Below are positions 9,339 through 18,126 of a DNA stretch of 64,000 nt, piece after piece (position 1 is the first letter of the stretch; each line of letters opens with the position of its first letter). Under the pieces are notes generated by a model. That model saw nothing but the letters and a program-made list of their open reading frames with translations, searched no databases and had not been told where the DNA came from. Origin of the DNA: Gallionellales bacterium 39-52-133. Its GTDB lineage: Bacteria; Pseudomonadota; Gammaproteobacteria; Burkholderiales; Gallionellaceae. Made by a program: the position numbers and the translations under genes. The DNA lies in the NCBI GenBank assembly GCA_002278935.1, contig NCJL01000008.1, forward strand, positions 407,984-471,983, in the 5' to 3' direction.

Positions 9339-10151
9339 CGTGCTGAGGTTTTTGGGGGGGCTGGAATGGCCCAATCGGTACGATCATAGTGAAGGTCAGC
9401 TTTTCGGCCTTTGTTGCCGGTGGCAACCGGTTGGGCCAACGGCCGGTATGGAATCGTCACCGGTCGTAGGTGTGGGAATCATCCCGAAAAGCAGCTTTCT
9501 CGAAACTCGACTGCGTACTCTTTGCCCAAATAAGCGTTGTTCACTAATAGCGTTAACAGTGATTGAGTTGACGAACTTTTAGATCAACTTACTATATTAA
9601 TTAAAAAATATTACAAACCCTTTTGGGTAAGTCATAACATGTAAGGACTGATTTACTTTAGAATCTTAAAGTTTTATTAAATTTTTCAACCACTTTTAGT
9701 TGCTGACTTGATTTGTACGTTCACAGGTTTCAATGCACTGCCCCAGAATATAATGTCATTAGCTTAATGAATAAATGAATACGATTGTTTGTTTAATCAG
9801 GGTCGCCTTAGATTTTAATTGTTTTTTTCATGCGGGTAATTCACTATTCCCCCATGAGCAATCGATCGTAATATTTAGTGCTGCTCTTTGCTAACGTCTT
9901 GGTGATAAATTGAAATTAATGTCTATTGAAGGAAGATTTTAGCCATTGCTTTCTACTTGGGAAACCCCAACAGCGTCCCGCGGACGCTGGAATATTCGAA
10001 TTAAGTCAGAATGATTTGGTTCGCTATGCTTTTTCTTCCAGCCGTTATAATTTTACGGGGTTGTGACCTGGGTACATCTATGAATAATATAAAAAGCGCT
10101 TATTTCCAATACCGGCAGCCAGTCCAATTCGAATGTGAATAAAAAAACAAT
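9339..10151. other. Intergenic left flank of the accessory island
   Basis: About 810 bases without a credible gene. The first part (9350-9510) is GC-balanced and consists of blocks that recur, inverted and rearranged, at 14105-14265 (listed separately). From about 9560 onward it is strongly AT-rich and unlike the neighbouring genes. A TATAAT at 10046-10051 could be a -10 box for the kelch gene, but no -35 partner is visible. Confidence 0.6.
9355..9525. repeat. Left member of a diverged inverted repeat pair
   Basis: Three blocks here, read on the minus strand (around GTACGCAGTCGA, CCTACGACCGGT and CCCAACCGGTTGCCAC), recur on the plus strand at 14105-14265 with a few mismatches and in a changed order. 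Reading through gives a short hypothetical frame, but the conservation follows DNA blocks rather than protein. It is probably part of a multi-copy intergenic element or a decayed mobile element flanking the island. Confidence 0.55.
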
Positions 10152-13100
10152 ATGTTATATATGCGCTGGTTGTTGAAATTAATATTTGTTGCTGGCCTTT
10201 TAGGCGGCCTCTACCATTACTTTGACCCTCTGATTTCTTTTCGTGGGGCTGATTTAAATCCAAACCAGATTAAGCTCGCGTATGAAGTGTGCGCGCAGGA
10301 GAGTGGTCTGCCAGTCAAAAACAATAACTTCCCTTTTGAAGTTGTCCCAATTGAAGAGCTTAGCACCAAGGACAGAAATCTTCTTTTGGGATGTGCTCTT
10401 GAGTCAGGGAGTTATAACTTCGTCCACTGGGTTCTGCAGAATCCGAAAGAAACACTGAGTATAGAAGTAAAGTACAACAATCATTGGCCAGTTGAATCTG
10501 TTGCACGCTGGTCTAATGGCCCTGCTGCTGTTAATACCATGGAATTGATTCTAGAACAAAGCAATACGTTATCTAAAGACAAATCTGCCTCGGCTCTTAT
10601 CGTTGCACTTTATGAGGCTGCAACAGTTGAAGCTGCTGAATATCTTTCTAAAAAATTTGGTTATCTTTTACCTGAAGATAACCAAAAATTTTTTGATCCC
10701 GACGATTACCGTAAATACTTCGGTTTGACTTTGGCGCAATTCCACGCATTTAGCGGTCGTATTGAGGTGGCTGAATATTTCGCCAGTATGGGATCAAGGG
10801 TCGCTATTCCCGACAAGAGTTTCCGTCAGTGGATATTGGCCCATGACAAGAAAATTCATTTGGATGATAAGCTGGATGCGTTTCTTATCCGGCACGGTGT
10901 ACCACGAGTTAAGTTTGACGACATTGTCGTTGCGTCTTCGCAGTCAGGTTTGAATTTTTCCGCTTCATCATCTCTTAAATTACCATCTACCAGTGGTTAT
11001 CCGCTGATGCTTGGCGATAGTGGTCGCGCGCTGTGGGTGGAAGGAACAAATGTGCAACGCTGGGATCCATCAAGCAACGAGTTGAAAGATCAATTCGAAC
11101 TGCCTTTCCCGCCAGAATCTGCCTTTAACACCGAACTGGGTATTTTTTTTGCGGCTGAAGGCTATGTCGGAATTGCTACGCCTGGCGGCAAGCTATATAG
11201 CACACACTTAACTCTAAAGCGTTCCAAGCAAAATGTCGTTGTTCTTTCTGACCAGTCTGTACTAGTGATTGGTGGCACCGTTAATGTGGAGACAAATGGC
11301 AATAAGGGGCGCAGCAGTGCTGTCGAGCGCATTGTATATCGGCCGGGCATCAGCTTTGGCTACCCTCTGTCCGTGGAGCGAATGCCTGACTTGCCGGGCA
11401 CGTTACGCACGTCCTTTAGTGTAGTGGCGCTGAAGGATGGGCGTGCCATGTTACTGGGCGGCACAGATTCACCTTATGTAGGCTGTAGCCCGTGTACCTC
11501 TGAAACTTGGTTTTTTGACCCCAAGAGCAAGGCTTGGAGTTCAGGTCCCAAGATGAACGAGGCGCGTTCCGACTTTAGTGCCACGTTGCTTCCAGATGGC
11601 GGGGTGTTGGTCGCAGGCGGATGGACGCCAGAGCATGGATGGGGTGGCGCGGGTAGTCGCACCGTAGAGCGCTGGGATCCGAAGAGGAACGCCTTCGTAC
11701 CGCTAACAGCACGGATGACCAGTTACATGTCCATGCACCGCGCACTATGGCTACCGGGGCTAGAAGGAAAGCAGCTGCTTTTTGCCGGTGGCAATAGCGC
11801 CGCTATACAGGTATATGACACCGAACACGACATCTGGCGCGTAGCGGGTGAAAACTGTCAGGGCACCGAGAACAGTAAACTCAGAACGGTCATCCCATTC
11901 CTCAAGGACTCAAAGTATTCTGTGATTGTGCAAAACGCCGACTGGTGTCCGGGTCAGTCAGATTCTTGGGGTCTTGTACCGCTACGCCTGCCGCTCGATG
12001 CTGCCAACATAAAAAGCACTGCGCGCACTTTTTCCGGCGACAGCGGCATCACGCTCTACCGTGGCAACATGGCTTTTCTGCCAGGGCAGAATGATGGCCC
12101 AAGTCTGGCACTTGGCGGCACTATCCACGCGGGTATGAACAACTACGTGATCACTTCTGCTGCTGATGTGATATGGCCGGATGGCCATATCCAATCGCTG
12201 CCTGGCTTTGTCCATGCACGCAGTGCCGCAAATATATTCCGTCTAACGGATGGATCTCTGCTGCTAACAGGTGGACAAACTGATGTAGGTGGTTACGACC
12301 ATGCAAAAGAAAAGGCGACCTCCGCTGAATGGTTACCGAACATCTCGGCCATGGATCAAAGGCATTGGCAACCGGTTGAGTTTACATGGGCACATGAGGT
12401 GTTAGGGCAGATGGTTGATGGCAGCATGATTGCGTTGAACATAGATGGTAATGTCGATCTCATCAAGATCAGCGCGGATACTCAGAGTAAGCCTCATGAG
12501 GAACGAACCAAGTTACCACCACTTTCTCAACCACGCATGATTCAGGAACAGACTAGTCTTGTCGTTCGCGGCCTGCCTGACGGCCGCATCATCGTGGCTG
12601 GCGGTGCAACTCAGAACAAACGGCTGGCAATCATGCGCGAGGATTCAATGGAAATTAACTCAATTGATGAGTATCTGCGCATTGGCGAAGCCAAACCGAC
12701 TAATACATACGAAGTATATGAGCCCAACTCTGGTCAGTGGCGCTTGTCAGTAGCTTCGAGTTCCTATGGCGGATTGCTTGCCGTTTATGACGATGGGCGC
12801 GTAGCCCGGCTGTATAACAATGTGAATGTGGGCAACGACAAGGTGACTCAGACAAATGATCTCGCGATGGAAATCAGCAGTGCGGATGGAGGATCTTGGA
12901 GTAAATTGAAGGCCGAAGAGCTACCAAACATTGGAGTGAAATACAACACGCGGATGTTCGTGCTGCAGAATGAGTTGTTCATCTCGGGAGGAAAATTGCA
13001 CACCGATATAGCGACACTTCAGTGGTTTAACGAGACCACTCGGCGATGGGTAACGTTATGGCAAGGAATGCCGGAGCTGAATTGGCGCAACGACGTGGGC

Positions 13101-13163
13101 CGCATCATTATCCGCGAGCTCTCTAACGGTAAGCGCGTCACACTACCGGTGGCTGGGTTGTAA
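10152..13163 (+). CDS. Membrane-anchored kelch-type propeller protein
   Basis: A 1003-residue protein, probably anchored in the inner membrane by an N-terminal helix (about residues 6-22, LLKLIFVAGLLGGLYHYF) with the rest in the periplasm. Residues about 35-260 are helical with an ankyrin-like rhythm (for example LLLGCALESGSYNFVHWVL). From about 270 to the end there are kelch/galactose-oxidase-like blades with the repeated pattern D-G-x-x-L-x-x-G-G at roughly 427, 478, 697, 808 and 939. No catalytic motif is recognised. The ATG at 10152 has a poor ribosome site; an in-frame ATG at 10161 is equally likely. It forms an operon with the following secreted protein. Codon use is AT-richer than flanking genes, suggesting transfer. 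Confidence 0.75.
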   Translation: MLYMRWLLKLIFVAGLLGGLYHYFDPLISFRGADLNPNQIKLAYEVCAQESGLPVKNNNFPFEVVPIEELSTKDRNLLLGCALESGSYNFVHWVLQNPKETLSIEVKYNNHWPVESVARWSNGPAAVNTMELILEQSNTLSKDKSASALIVALYEAATVEAAEYLSKKFGYLLPEDNQKFFDPDDYRKYFGLTLAQFHAFSGRIEVAEYFASMGSRVAIPDKSFRQWILAHDKKIHLDDKLDAFLIRHGVPRVKFDDIVVASSQSGLNFSASSSLKLPSTSGYPLMLGDSGRALWVEGTNVQRWDPSSNELKDQFELPFPPESAFNTELGIFFAAEGYVGIATPGGKLYSTHLTLKRSKQNVVVLSDQSVLVIGGTVNVETNGNKGRSSAVERIVYRPGISFGYPLSVERMPDLPGTLRTSFSVVALKDGRAMLLGGTDSPYVGCSPCTSETWFFDPKSKAWSSGPKMNEARSDFSATLLPDGGVLVAGGWTPEHGWGGAGSRTVERWDPKRNAFVPLTARMTSYMSMHRALWLPGLEGKQLLFAGGNSAAIQVYDTEHDIWRVAGENCQGTENSKLRTVIPFLKDSKYSVIVQNADWCPGQSDSWGLVPLRLPLDAANIKSTARTFSGDSGITLYRGNMAFLPGQNDGPSLALGGTIHAGMNNYVITSAADVIWPDGHIQSLPGFVHARSAANIFRLTDGSLLLTGGQTDVGGYDHAKEKATSAEWLPNISAMDQRHWQPVEFTWAHEVLGQMVDGSMIALNIDGNVDLIKISADTQSKPHEERTKLPPLSQPRMIQEQTSLVVRGLPDGRIIVAGGATQNKRLAIMREDSMEINSIDEYLRIGEAKPTNTYEVYEPNSGQWRLSVASSSYGGLLAVYDDGRVARLYNNVNVGNDKVTQTNDLAMEISSADGGSWSKLKAEELPNIGVKYNTRMFVLQNELFISGGKLHTDIATLQWFNETTRRWVTLWQGMPELNWRNDVGRIIIRELSNGKRVTLPVAGL

Positions 13164-13181
13164 TTTGGGAGAAATATCTAT

Positions 13182-14051
13182 ATGTACATTTTTATTGCAG
13201 CAATGCTGTTGGCAGGTAGTCTATTCTCATTTGGCTGCCGTGCTGCCGAAAATCCGCAGTCTCAAGCCAAACTCGCTCAACAGTTAAATGAAACACGTGA
13301 GTACTGGAAAATAAAAATTAAAAACACCGTACAGTTTGTGGTCGGCAATGGCATTTGGCAGCCAGGCAAGATGTATAAGAGCGGTAACGATTGGTTAGGC
13401 CTTGTGTGTGACGGGAGTATCTGCACGCTTTCTCCCGCTACGCTGGATGCACAGAAGGAATCATGGCAAGGCCATTATGACGAAAAACCCACCAACGGAC
13501 AGCATCTGCTGTTCAAGCAAGCTTCACCTGGCAAGCCGGTCGCGTGGTTTCGTACAACCGGTGCGCAACCCTGGCTTAAGCAAGGTTCCGTGCCTACCTA
13601 TTATGCCGGCGGCATCTATAAACAGATGCCTGACAAGATAGGCACGATGGAATTTTTTATCGAGATGCCGGACGGCAAAAAAGCAATGCTGGTACCAATG
13701 CTGGTTCGCAAGTCGCTTCTTGAACAGCTAGCTCACAACAAAGAGAATGCGCAGATATCTTACGGCGCGATACTACTTCAGCTACGCACGCCCGAAAAAC
13801 GCCAATTACTTCCAGGTGTATTCGGCATTTGCACTGGTGAGGTCACCCAAAATTACTTACTGTGGGCTGGCGACTTGGATGGTGACGGCAAGCCAGACTT
13901 CCTTGTCAGCTACATTGATGCTGACGGACCAGTACATCTGTTTCTATCCGGCGCAGCGAAGCGCGGTCAGTTGGTAGGTTTCTCCGGCGTGTTTAATTCA
14001 CCTCCTTTTGGTGGCGAATGCGATGGTGGACCACCGTCCTACCTGAATTAG
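13182..14051 (+). CDS. Secreted protein of unknown function, kelch partner
   Basis: A 289-residue exported protein following the kelch gene after 18 bases, with GGGAGA before its ATG; the two are surely co-transcribed. Residues 1-21 form a signal peptide ending ...FSFGCRAAEN. The Cys could be a lipoprotein site, but the box FGC is weak, so cleavage after CRA is also possible. The body is a mixed alpha/beta domain I do not recognise. Near residues 232-241 DLDGDGKPDF is a calcium-binding DxDxDG loop like those of FG-GAP or dockerin modules. Four or five Cys residues could form disulphides. A partner role for the propeller protein in the periplasm is inference from context. Confidence 0.7.
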   Translation: MYIFIAAMLLAGSLFSFGCRAAENPQSQAKLAQQLNETREYWKIKIKNTVQFVVGNGIWQPGKMYKSGNDWLGLVCDGSICTLSPATLDAQKESWQGHYDEKPTNGQHLLFKQASPGKPVAWFRTTGAQPWLKQGSVPTYYAGGIYKQMPDKIGTMEFFIEMPDGKKAMLVPMLVRKSLLEQLAHNKENAQISYGAILLQLRTPEKRQLLPGVFGICTGEVTQNYLLWAGDLDGDGKPDFLVSYIDADGPVHLFLSGAAKRGQLVGFSGVFNSPPFGGECDGGPPSYLN

Positions 14052-14104
14052 TTGCAACTCTTGGTATTCTATGCAATCTTACTTTTCTTGCCTTTAGGAT
14101 GCGG

Positions 14105-14265
14105 GTCCTTGGCACAACCGGTTGCCACCCTCATCTGTGGACGAAGAGCAGCCATTTGTGGCTATCGCGCTGACAGCCTTGAATGAGTACAGGGTACGCA
14201 GTCGAATTTCGAAAATGCCGCCGTTCAAGATAGTTCCCGCGCCTACGACCGGTACTAATCACGCA
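14105..14265. repeat. Right member of the diverged inverted repeat pair
   Basis: Contains CAACCGGTTGCCACC at about 14115, GTACGCAGTCGA at about 14194 and CCTACGACCGGT at about 14246. These match the reverse complement of blocks at 9355-9525, but their order is permuted. This fits a family of modular intergenic repeats or a decayed transposon end. Confidence 0.55.
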
Positions 14266-14335
14266 GCAGACATTGCATCATCTTGATGCCACCGTCAGCA
14301 ATGGCCGACTTCCAGACTACCGTCCTCTCGGCCAA

Positions 14336-14363
14336 CACTGCTGGGGTTAGGCCTGACCCCAAG
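14336..14363 (+). repeat. Short direct repeat with near-palindrome, copy 1
   Basis: CACTGCTGGGG and GGCCTGACCC stand side by side, forming the imperfect palindrome GGGGTTAGGCCTGACCCC. The same two blocks return at 15507-15576, separated there by an extra 42-base hairpin. Together they bracket the single gene at 14584-15369. Confidence 0.6.
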
Positions 14364-14583
14364 CGTTAGAGAGTTAGAGAGCCCCTGTGAACGGCTATCA
14401 AAATCCGCATAAATCTGGCGACGAAGACAATTTCTGCCCTGTCTGTATACCGAGATTGCGCTGTAGTTCACAATTGCGCTTCCCGTCGGACTTGCCCGAT
14501 CGAAAGACTCTTTTCATGGAATGATTGGCTAAACTATGCTAATCTTTTTAAACTAAAGTTAGGTGACATTAGGGGAGAGACTC

Positions 14584-15369
14584 ATGCGCAAATTTTCATT
14601 CAAGGCCTTCGCTCTATTCTGCGTGGGCGCGACCTTGTTGCTATCAACCGCGGCAGCTCTGGCGTTGCCGCGACTTCCAGGCTACACATGCTTCGACAGG
14701 AGCTACGAAACCTACTCCGAGGGGACTACCACGCTGCACCGCGTGTACGATTGCATTTCGAACGGTGGGAGCGGCCCCGCCGACCCACCGCCTCCTAGAG
14801 AGGGCGGCAATATCCCCCCGGGGCCCGGCGGGGGCGGGGATGACGATCGTTTCACCTCGAGAATGAGCTGCGCCCAGCTCAAGGACCGACGCTTTTTTCT
14901 GCAGGTCCAACAGATGGAGGCGGAAGTGAGGCGTGCCGAAGCTGCCCGCGAGTTTGATTCGCTTTCCGCAACCTTGCAGACGGCGTTGCAGAATGAAGCG
15001 GCGGTAACTAGCGCCTATCAAATCGCGAATTCGCGATGCCTCACGGCCACCAGAAGCTTTAACAACGCCGCGGCCCGACTGAGGGGCGAATGCCGGTTTA
15101 CACCGAAAACCGATGCCGGTATCGACTGCATCGATAGGGCGGATCAGTCCGCCAGCCTCGAGCCGCTGGCGACCAATCGTGATCGGCTCTGCCAGATCCG
15201 CGACGAGGCCTACGTCTCTTACGATGCCATGCGCGACACCAAGCTGGCTTTGGGAAATGCAATCTATGCCGAAGCCGGAAACGTGCAAGCCGAGGATGCC
15301 AAAATCGCGCAAATGCAGGCCGAAATCAACAAGATCGACCGGCTGCTGAAAAGCAAAAATTGTAAGTAA
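14584..15369 (+). CDS. Secreted coiled-coil protein of unknown function
   Basis: I start it at the ATG at 14584, behind GGGGAGA, rather than the GTG at 14563, giving 261 residues. The first 27 residues are a clear signal peptide (MRKFSFKAFALFCVG to ALA). A Pro/Gly-rich linker (about 65-90, with PPPPREGGN) leads into a long alpha-helical, charged region (about 95-255) of coiled-coil character with regularly placed Cys (SCAQL, SRCL, ECRF, IDCI, LCQI, KNCK), suggesting disulphide-stabilised helices in the periplasm or outside the cell. No family is recognised. The gene sits alone between two direct repeats, with GC content higher than the kelch pair beside it. Confidence 0.65.
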   Translation: MRKFSFKAFALFCVGATLLLSTAAALALPRLPGYTCFDRSYETYSEGTTTLHRVYDCISNGGSGPADPPPPREGGNIPPGPGGGGDDDRFTSRMSCAQLKDRRFFLQVQQMEAEVRRAEAAREFDSLSATLQTALQNEAAVTSAYQIANSRCLTATRSFNNAAARLRGECRFTPKTDAGIDCIDRADQSASLEPLATNRDRLCQIRDEAYVSYDAMRDTKLALGNAIYAEAGNVQAEDAKIAQMQAEINKIDRLLKSKNCK

Positions 15370-15506
15370 ATTAACGCCGACGTTGTGAGTGGTGCGTTGG
15401 TCCATAGTTCCACCGCAGCGCCGACAACAAGGATCGGTTCGTTGCCGCCGGTGGCATTCATCGACTGGCTGCTCCTGGCGAATGCGACCTCACAAGATTG
15501 CCAATG

Positions 15507-15576
15507 CACTGCTGGGGCTAAACTTTACATTTTACATTCGAACTTTATAATGTGGAATGTAAGGCCTGACCCTAAG
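15507..15576 (+). repeat. Direct repeat copy 2 with internal hairpin
   Basis: CACTGCTGGGG and GGCCTGACCC flank an AT-rich insert in which TTACATTC is mirrored by GAATGTAA. Similar TTACATT-rich hairpins accompany REP-associated (RAYT) elements in proteobacteria; no such transposase gene is present here. Confidence 0.5.
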
Positions 15577-15642
15577 AGTTCATGCAACCAGCGCGTGCTT
15601 CTTGCGGGTAAAGGCGGGAACCCAGTTAAATCAAAGCACTGA

Positions 15643-15662
15643 ATCCCCGCCTTCGCGGGGAT
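15643..15662. repeat. GC-rich REP-like hairpin
   Basis: ATCCCCGC, loop CTTC, GCGGGGAT. This is the typical form of short palindromic repeats scattered in betaproteobacterial intergenic DNA. There is no T-run after it, so termination is not assured. Confidence 0.5.
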
Positions 15663-15805
15663 GATGACTTATTGATTTTACATAATCTGTGACAGTTTTT
15701 TTGATAAGTTTCAATGCAGATAATTCCCAATTTCAAAATGTTAAAATCCCTCCTACCCTCCCTTTACAAAGGGAGGAATGCTCTTCGATCAAGGCTCAAC
15801 TGATT

Positions 15806-15841
15806 CCCCACTTTGCAAAGGGGGGCGAGGGGGGATTTCAA
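15806..15841 (+). repeat. C/G-tract repeat, copy 1 (plus orientation)
   Basis: A stretch around CCCCACTTTGCAAAGGGG followed by a G-tract. A near-identical copy lies inverted at 18089-18126, on the other side of the two minus-strand genes. A shorter relative, CTCCCTTTACAAAGGGAG, is at about 15758-15775. Confidence 0.6.
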
Positions 15842-15888
15842 GCGCCATGAATTAAGTAACGCTCAACAATCGGAAACTCATTGGCTTT

Positions 15889-17409
15889 TCACTCCCTGAC
15901 AGGCCTGTTTGCACCCACGTAGCGGGTTCGGTAGTAGGTATCGTTGATATTGGCAATGACTACGCCTTTGCTTGAGCTGGCGTGAACGAAGCGTTTTTCG
16001 TCGAGCCAGATGCCGACATGGGACACGGGTTTTCCATTGCGCAGGGTATTGAAATAAACAAGATCGCCTTCCTGTCTGGCACGATCATCCACCGCTGATC
16101 CGCCGTATTTAACATACTGTCCGTCACTGGTTCTCGGGATACTCTTGTTGTAAACCTGCGAGTAGATGTTCATGGTGAATGCGGAGCAGTCGACGGCATG
16201 CTTGCTGGTGCCGCCGAGGCGGTAAGGTGTGCCCAGCCAATGGTTGACGGCTGCAAGGAGCTCCGGTTTTTTGACGAGGGATTCGGCCTCCTGTTCGAAA
16301 TCTTTTCTCTCTTTTTCGTCCACCCGGTAATTATCCCGTTCCCTCTCTACCCTGGCCACATACTGGCCGTCGGGGGCGTTGGGGCCCGCTTTTTTAGCGG
16401 CTAGGCGGGCGCTTGCCTGCTCGGGACTTAGTCTGTTGATCTCGGCCATGGCCTCGGCCTTTTTACCCTTAGGGCTGAAAAGAGCGTAGACCTTTTCCGG
16501 GCCATCGCGGTAGGCCGCAATCATCACCCGTTCACGATTCGCTTCGTCTGTTACACCGCTGAAATAATTTTCCTGCAGCACGGCGAGGTAGGCCACACCG
16601 ATTTCCAGATTGATTTCAGGATCAAGCAGCTCATCCGCCGTGGGGATGCGCGCTTTGCCCTTTGCCCGCTTCCAGCCTTCCCTGCCGCTCCGTGAGGGAA
16701 CCACCTGCATGAGTCCCCAGGGGTTGTTTTCATAAAGCTCGGGATTGCGGATATCGAGCACGCCTTTTCTGGTTCCGGCCCCGATATTGAAGTTGGATTC
16801 CGTTTTGATAATCGCCATGGCGAGATCGTAGGAGACCTTGTATTTCTCGGTCACGTCCCTCACCGCTTCGGCAATCTGAACCTCGTTGTTCTGCTGCCTG
16901 TCTTCATTCAGCGGCACAGTGAGACGATACACTTTTGCGCCATCCCTGCTGACATGCCCCGTGGGCTTCGCATCTTCCAGCCTGACTTTATCCAGCGGCA
17001 CATTCTCGGTCAGCGCAGGTGCGCTGGAGAAAGGATTGACCTCTTTCGACAGCTCATGGATCAGCGCCCTGGCTTCCCTGATGCCGGCAGCCTTCCCCTT
17101 TTCATCGGCCACAAACTCAATGATGACTACTCCCTTGTCATTATCGAGGGCAACTTTGGACGTGTGATTTTTAGAGTAATTAACCCACTTCTTGTCCGAT
17201 GTGAGATCAAGAGAGCCGAAGTTATTCCTGATGTCTGCAAGATATTCCTTCCACTCGCGCTCCATCTTTTCTGTATACGCCCGGAAATCGGTTTTCTCTT
17301 TCTGCTGGTAACTCTGGAACTGTTGTTTGTATGCCTCGAAATCTTCGCGGTCGCCGGCCTGGCACACGGCAGGAAAAACAAGGAAGAGGGATAAAACGAT
17401 TTTCAGCAT
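15889..17409 (-). CDS. MltC-like lytic transglycosylase fused to NlpC/P60 peptidase
   Basis: A 506-residue exported murein hydrolase with two catalytic modules. After a signal peptide (1-18) comes an MltC-type N-terminal domain (about 20-170), then a lytic transglycosylase domain (about 180-330; IIKTESNF with catalytic Glu204 and WGLMQVVPS). A charged linker leads to a C-terminal NlpC/P60 domain (about 385-505) with the full triad, Cys408 (AVDCSAF), His464 (SHVGIWL) and His476 (FVHASSS). It should cut both glycan strands and stem peptides. MltC of E. coli lacks the peptidase part. AAGGAG precedes the ATG. It follows a small periplasmic protein gene on the same strand after 135 bases. Confidence 0.85.
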   Translation of the reverse strand: MLKIVLSLFLVFPAVCQAGDREDFEAYKQQFQSYQQKEKTDFRAYTEKMEREWKEYLADIRNNFGSLDLTSDKKWVNYSKNHTSKVALDNDKGVVIIEFVADEKGKAAGIREARALIHELSKEVNPFSSAPALTENVPLDKVRLEDAKPTGHVSRDGAKVYRLTVPLNEDRQQNNEVQIAEAVRDVTEKYKVSYDLAMAIIKTESNFNIGAGTRKGVLDIRNPELYENNPWGLMQVVPSRSGREGWKRAKGKARIPTADELLDPEINLEIGVAYLAVLQENYFSGVTDEANRERVMIAAYRDGPEKVYALFSPKGKKAEAMAEINRLSPEQASARLAAKKAGPNAPDGQYVARVERERDNYRVDEKERKDFEQEAESLVKKPELLAAVNHWLGTPYRLGGTSKHAVDCSAFTMNIYSQVYNKSIPRTSDGQYVKYGGSAVDDRARQEGDLVYFNTLRNGKPVSHVGIWLDEKRFVHASSSKGVVIANINDTYYRTRYVGANRPVRE

Positions 17410-17544
17410 TAAATTTCTCCTTACAAGTAAAAGGAAACCTTGGCTCGAACTTGATACCTCAAAATATTAATTTATATTACCTCAGCTTGTATACACAAAA
17501 TGCAGGAGCAAACGGACTCTCATCGCAAAAGCAGCAATCTGCAC

Positions 17545-17937
17545 TTATCTTCCAGGCAGCAAAATTTGCATGCTCTTGCCACCGTAACCATGCTGTTTGT
17601 CGTGCGCCTGCACCAGCACGGCCCGAACGCCTTGCGGTATCTGCACGCCATACAGCTCGCGCGTGAAGGGCTGCTCGCTTGCATGGTCATGCAGCAGCTC
17701 GCGCACGCCGTAGGTCATGCCGTCAGCATTCATCACCCGGAAAGCATCGGCATAGCGCTGCGGCGTGTCGTAGGGTGACGAGACTGTGACATCGAAATCA
17801 AAGCGGTTGTGTCCGCGTGACTGCACCTTAACATTTACAACGTCGGGATATTTTTGTTTGGACAAGTCTGCTGCTTGCGCAGGCATTGCAATGATCGCTG
17901 CGAGGGTGAGGACTGCCGCTGCAAAATGACGTTTCAT
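17545..17937 (-). CDS. Small conserved periplasmic protein
   Basis: A 130-residue exported protein with signal peptide MKRHFAAAVLTLAAIIAMPAQA. The mature part is beta-rich: VVNVKVQSRGHNRFDFDVTVSSPYD is an amphipathic strand pattern, followed by RYADAFRV and a late segment with VQAHDKQHGYGGKSM. I have seen similar unnamed proteins with a fibronectin-like look, but I assign no function. An AGGAGT ribosome site precedes the ATG. It lies upstream of the murein hydrolase on the same strand and may share its transcript. Confidence 0.65.
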   Translation of the reverse strand: MKRHFAAAVLTLAAIIAMPAQAADLSKQKYPDVVNVKVQSRGHNRFDFDVTVSSPYDTPQRYADAFRVMNADGMTYGVRELLHDHASEQPFTRELYGVQIPQGVRAVLVQAHDKQHGYGGKSMQILLPGR

Positions 17938-18009
17938 TTTTCACTCCTGTTACTTGATAAACAACGGTTAAGAGCAGGCTGCCGGGCGTATAAGCAGCAC
18001 GGGTGTTCC

Positions 18010-18038
18010 TTTATAAGCATTTGATTTTATTGAATAAA
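18010..18038 (-). repeat. AT-rich dispersed motif, copy 2
   Basis: On the minus strand it reads TTCAATAAAATCAAAT followed by GCTTATAAA. It matches the copy at 39589-39617 nearly base for base and lies about 75-100 bases upstream of the minus-strand gene starting at 17937. Confidence 0.6.
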
Positions 18039-18088
18039 TTATCAAAGACAAAGGAGTATTAACACGCCGGATTTACACCTCACCGTGC

Positions 18089-18126
18089 GCAAATCCCCCC
18101 TCACCCCCCTTTGCCAAAGTGGGGAA
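18089..18126 (-). repeat. C/G-tract repeat, copy 2 (inverted)
   Basis: Reverse complement of the element at 15806-15841, with CCCCCCTTTGCCAAAGTGGGG here. The pair brackets the small periplasmic protein and the murein hydrolase. Confidence 0.6.

Larger units (their letters stand above)
14052..14583. other. Intergenic repeats within the accessory island
   Basis: About 530 bases with no supported gene. It holds the right member of the diverged inverted repeat (14105-14265) and a near-palindrome with direct-repeat partner further right (14336-14363). The last 60 bases are AT-rich and serve as the leader of the next gene. Confidence 0.6.
15370..15888. other. Repeat-rich gap ending the accessory island
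   Basis: No credible gene. It holds the second direct repeat with hairpin (15507-15576), a GC-rich hairpin at 15643-15662 and two C/G-tract repeats (15752-15779 and 15806-15841). The dense repeats suggest a hotspot of insertion between the island and the housekeeping block. Confidence 0.6.

Noticed and set aside
9253..9582. Plus-strand frame of about 109 codons after the GGDEF-EAL gene
   Set aside because: It begins inside the EAL domain in another frame and runs through the repeat block. The DNA blocks recur with changed order, so the conservation is of repeats rather than protein.
14341..14371. Integron attC-like site (GTTAGGC and AAGCGTTAGA)
   Set aside because: The complementary outer half (TCTAAC) and the folded structure are missing, and there is no integrase gene in the window.
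14644..15405. Minus-strand frame opposite the secreted coiled-coil gene
   Set aside because: The plus strand has a signal peptide and ribosome site; the minus frame has neither.
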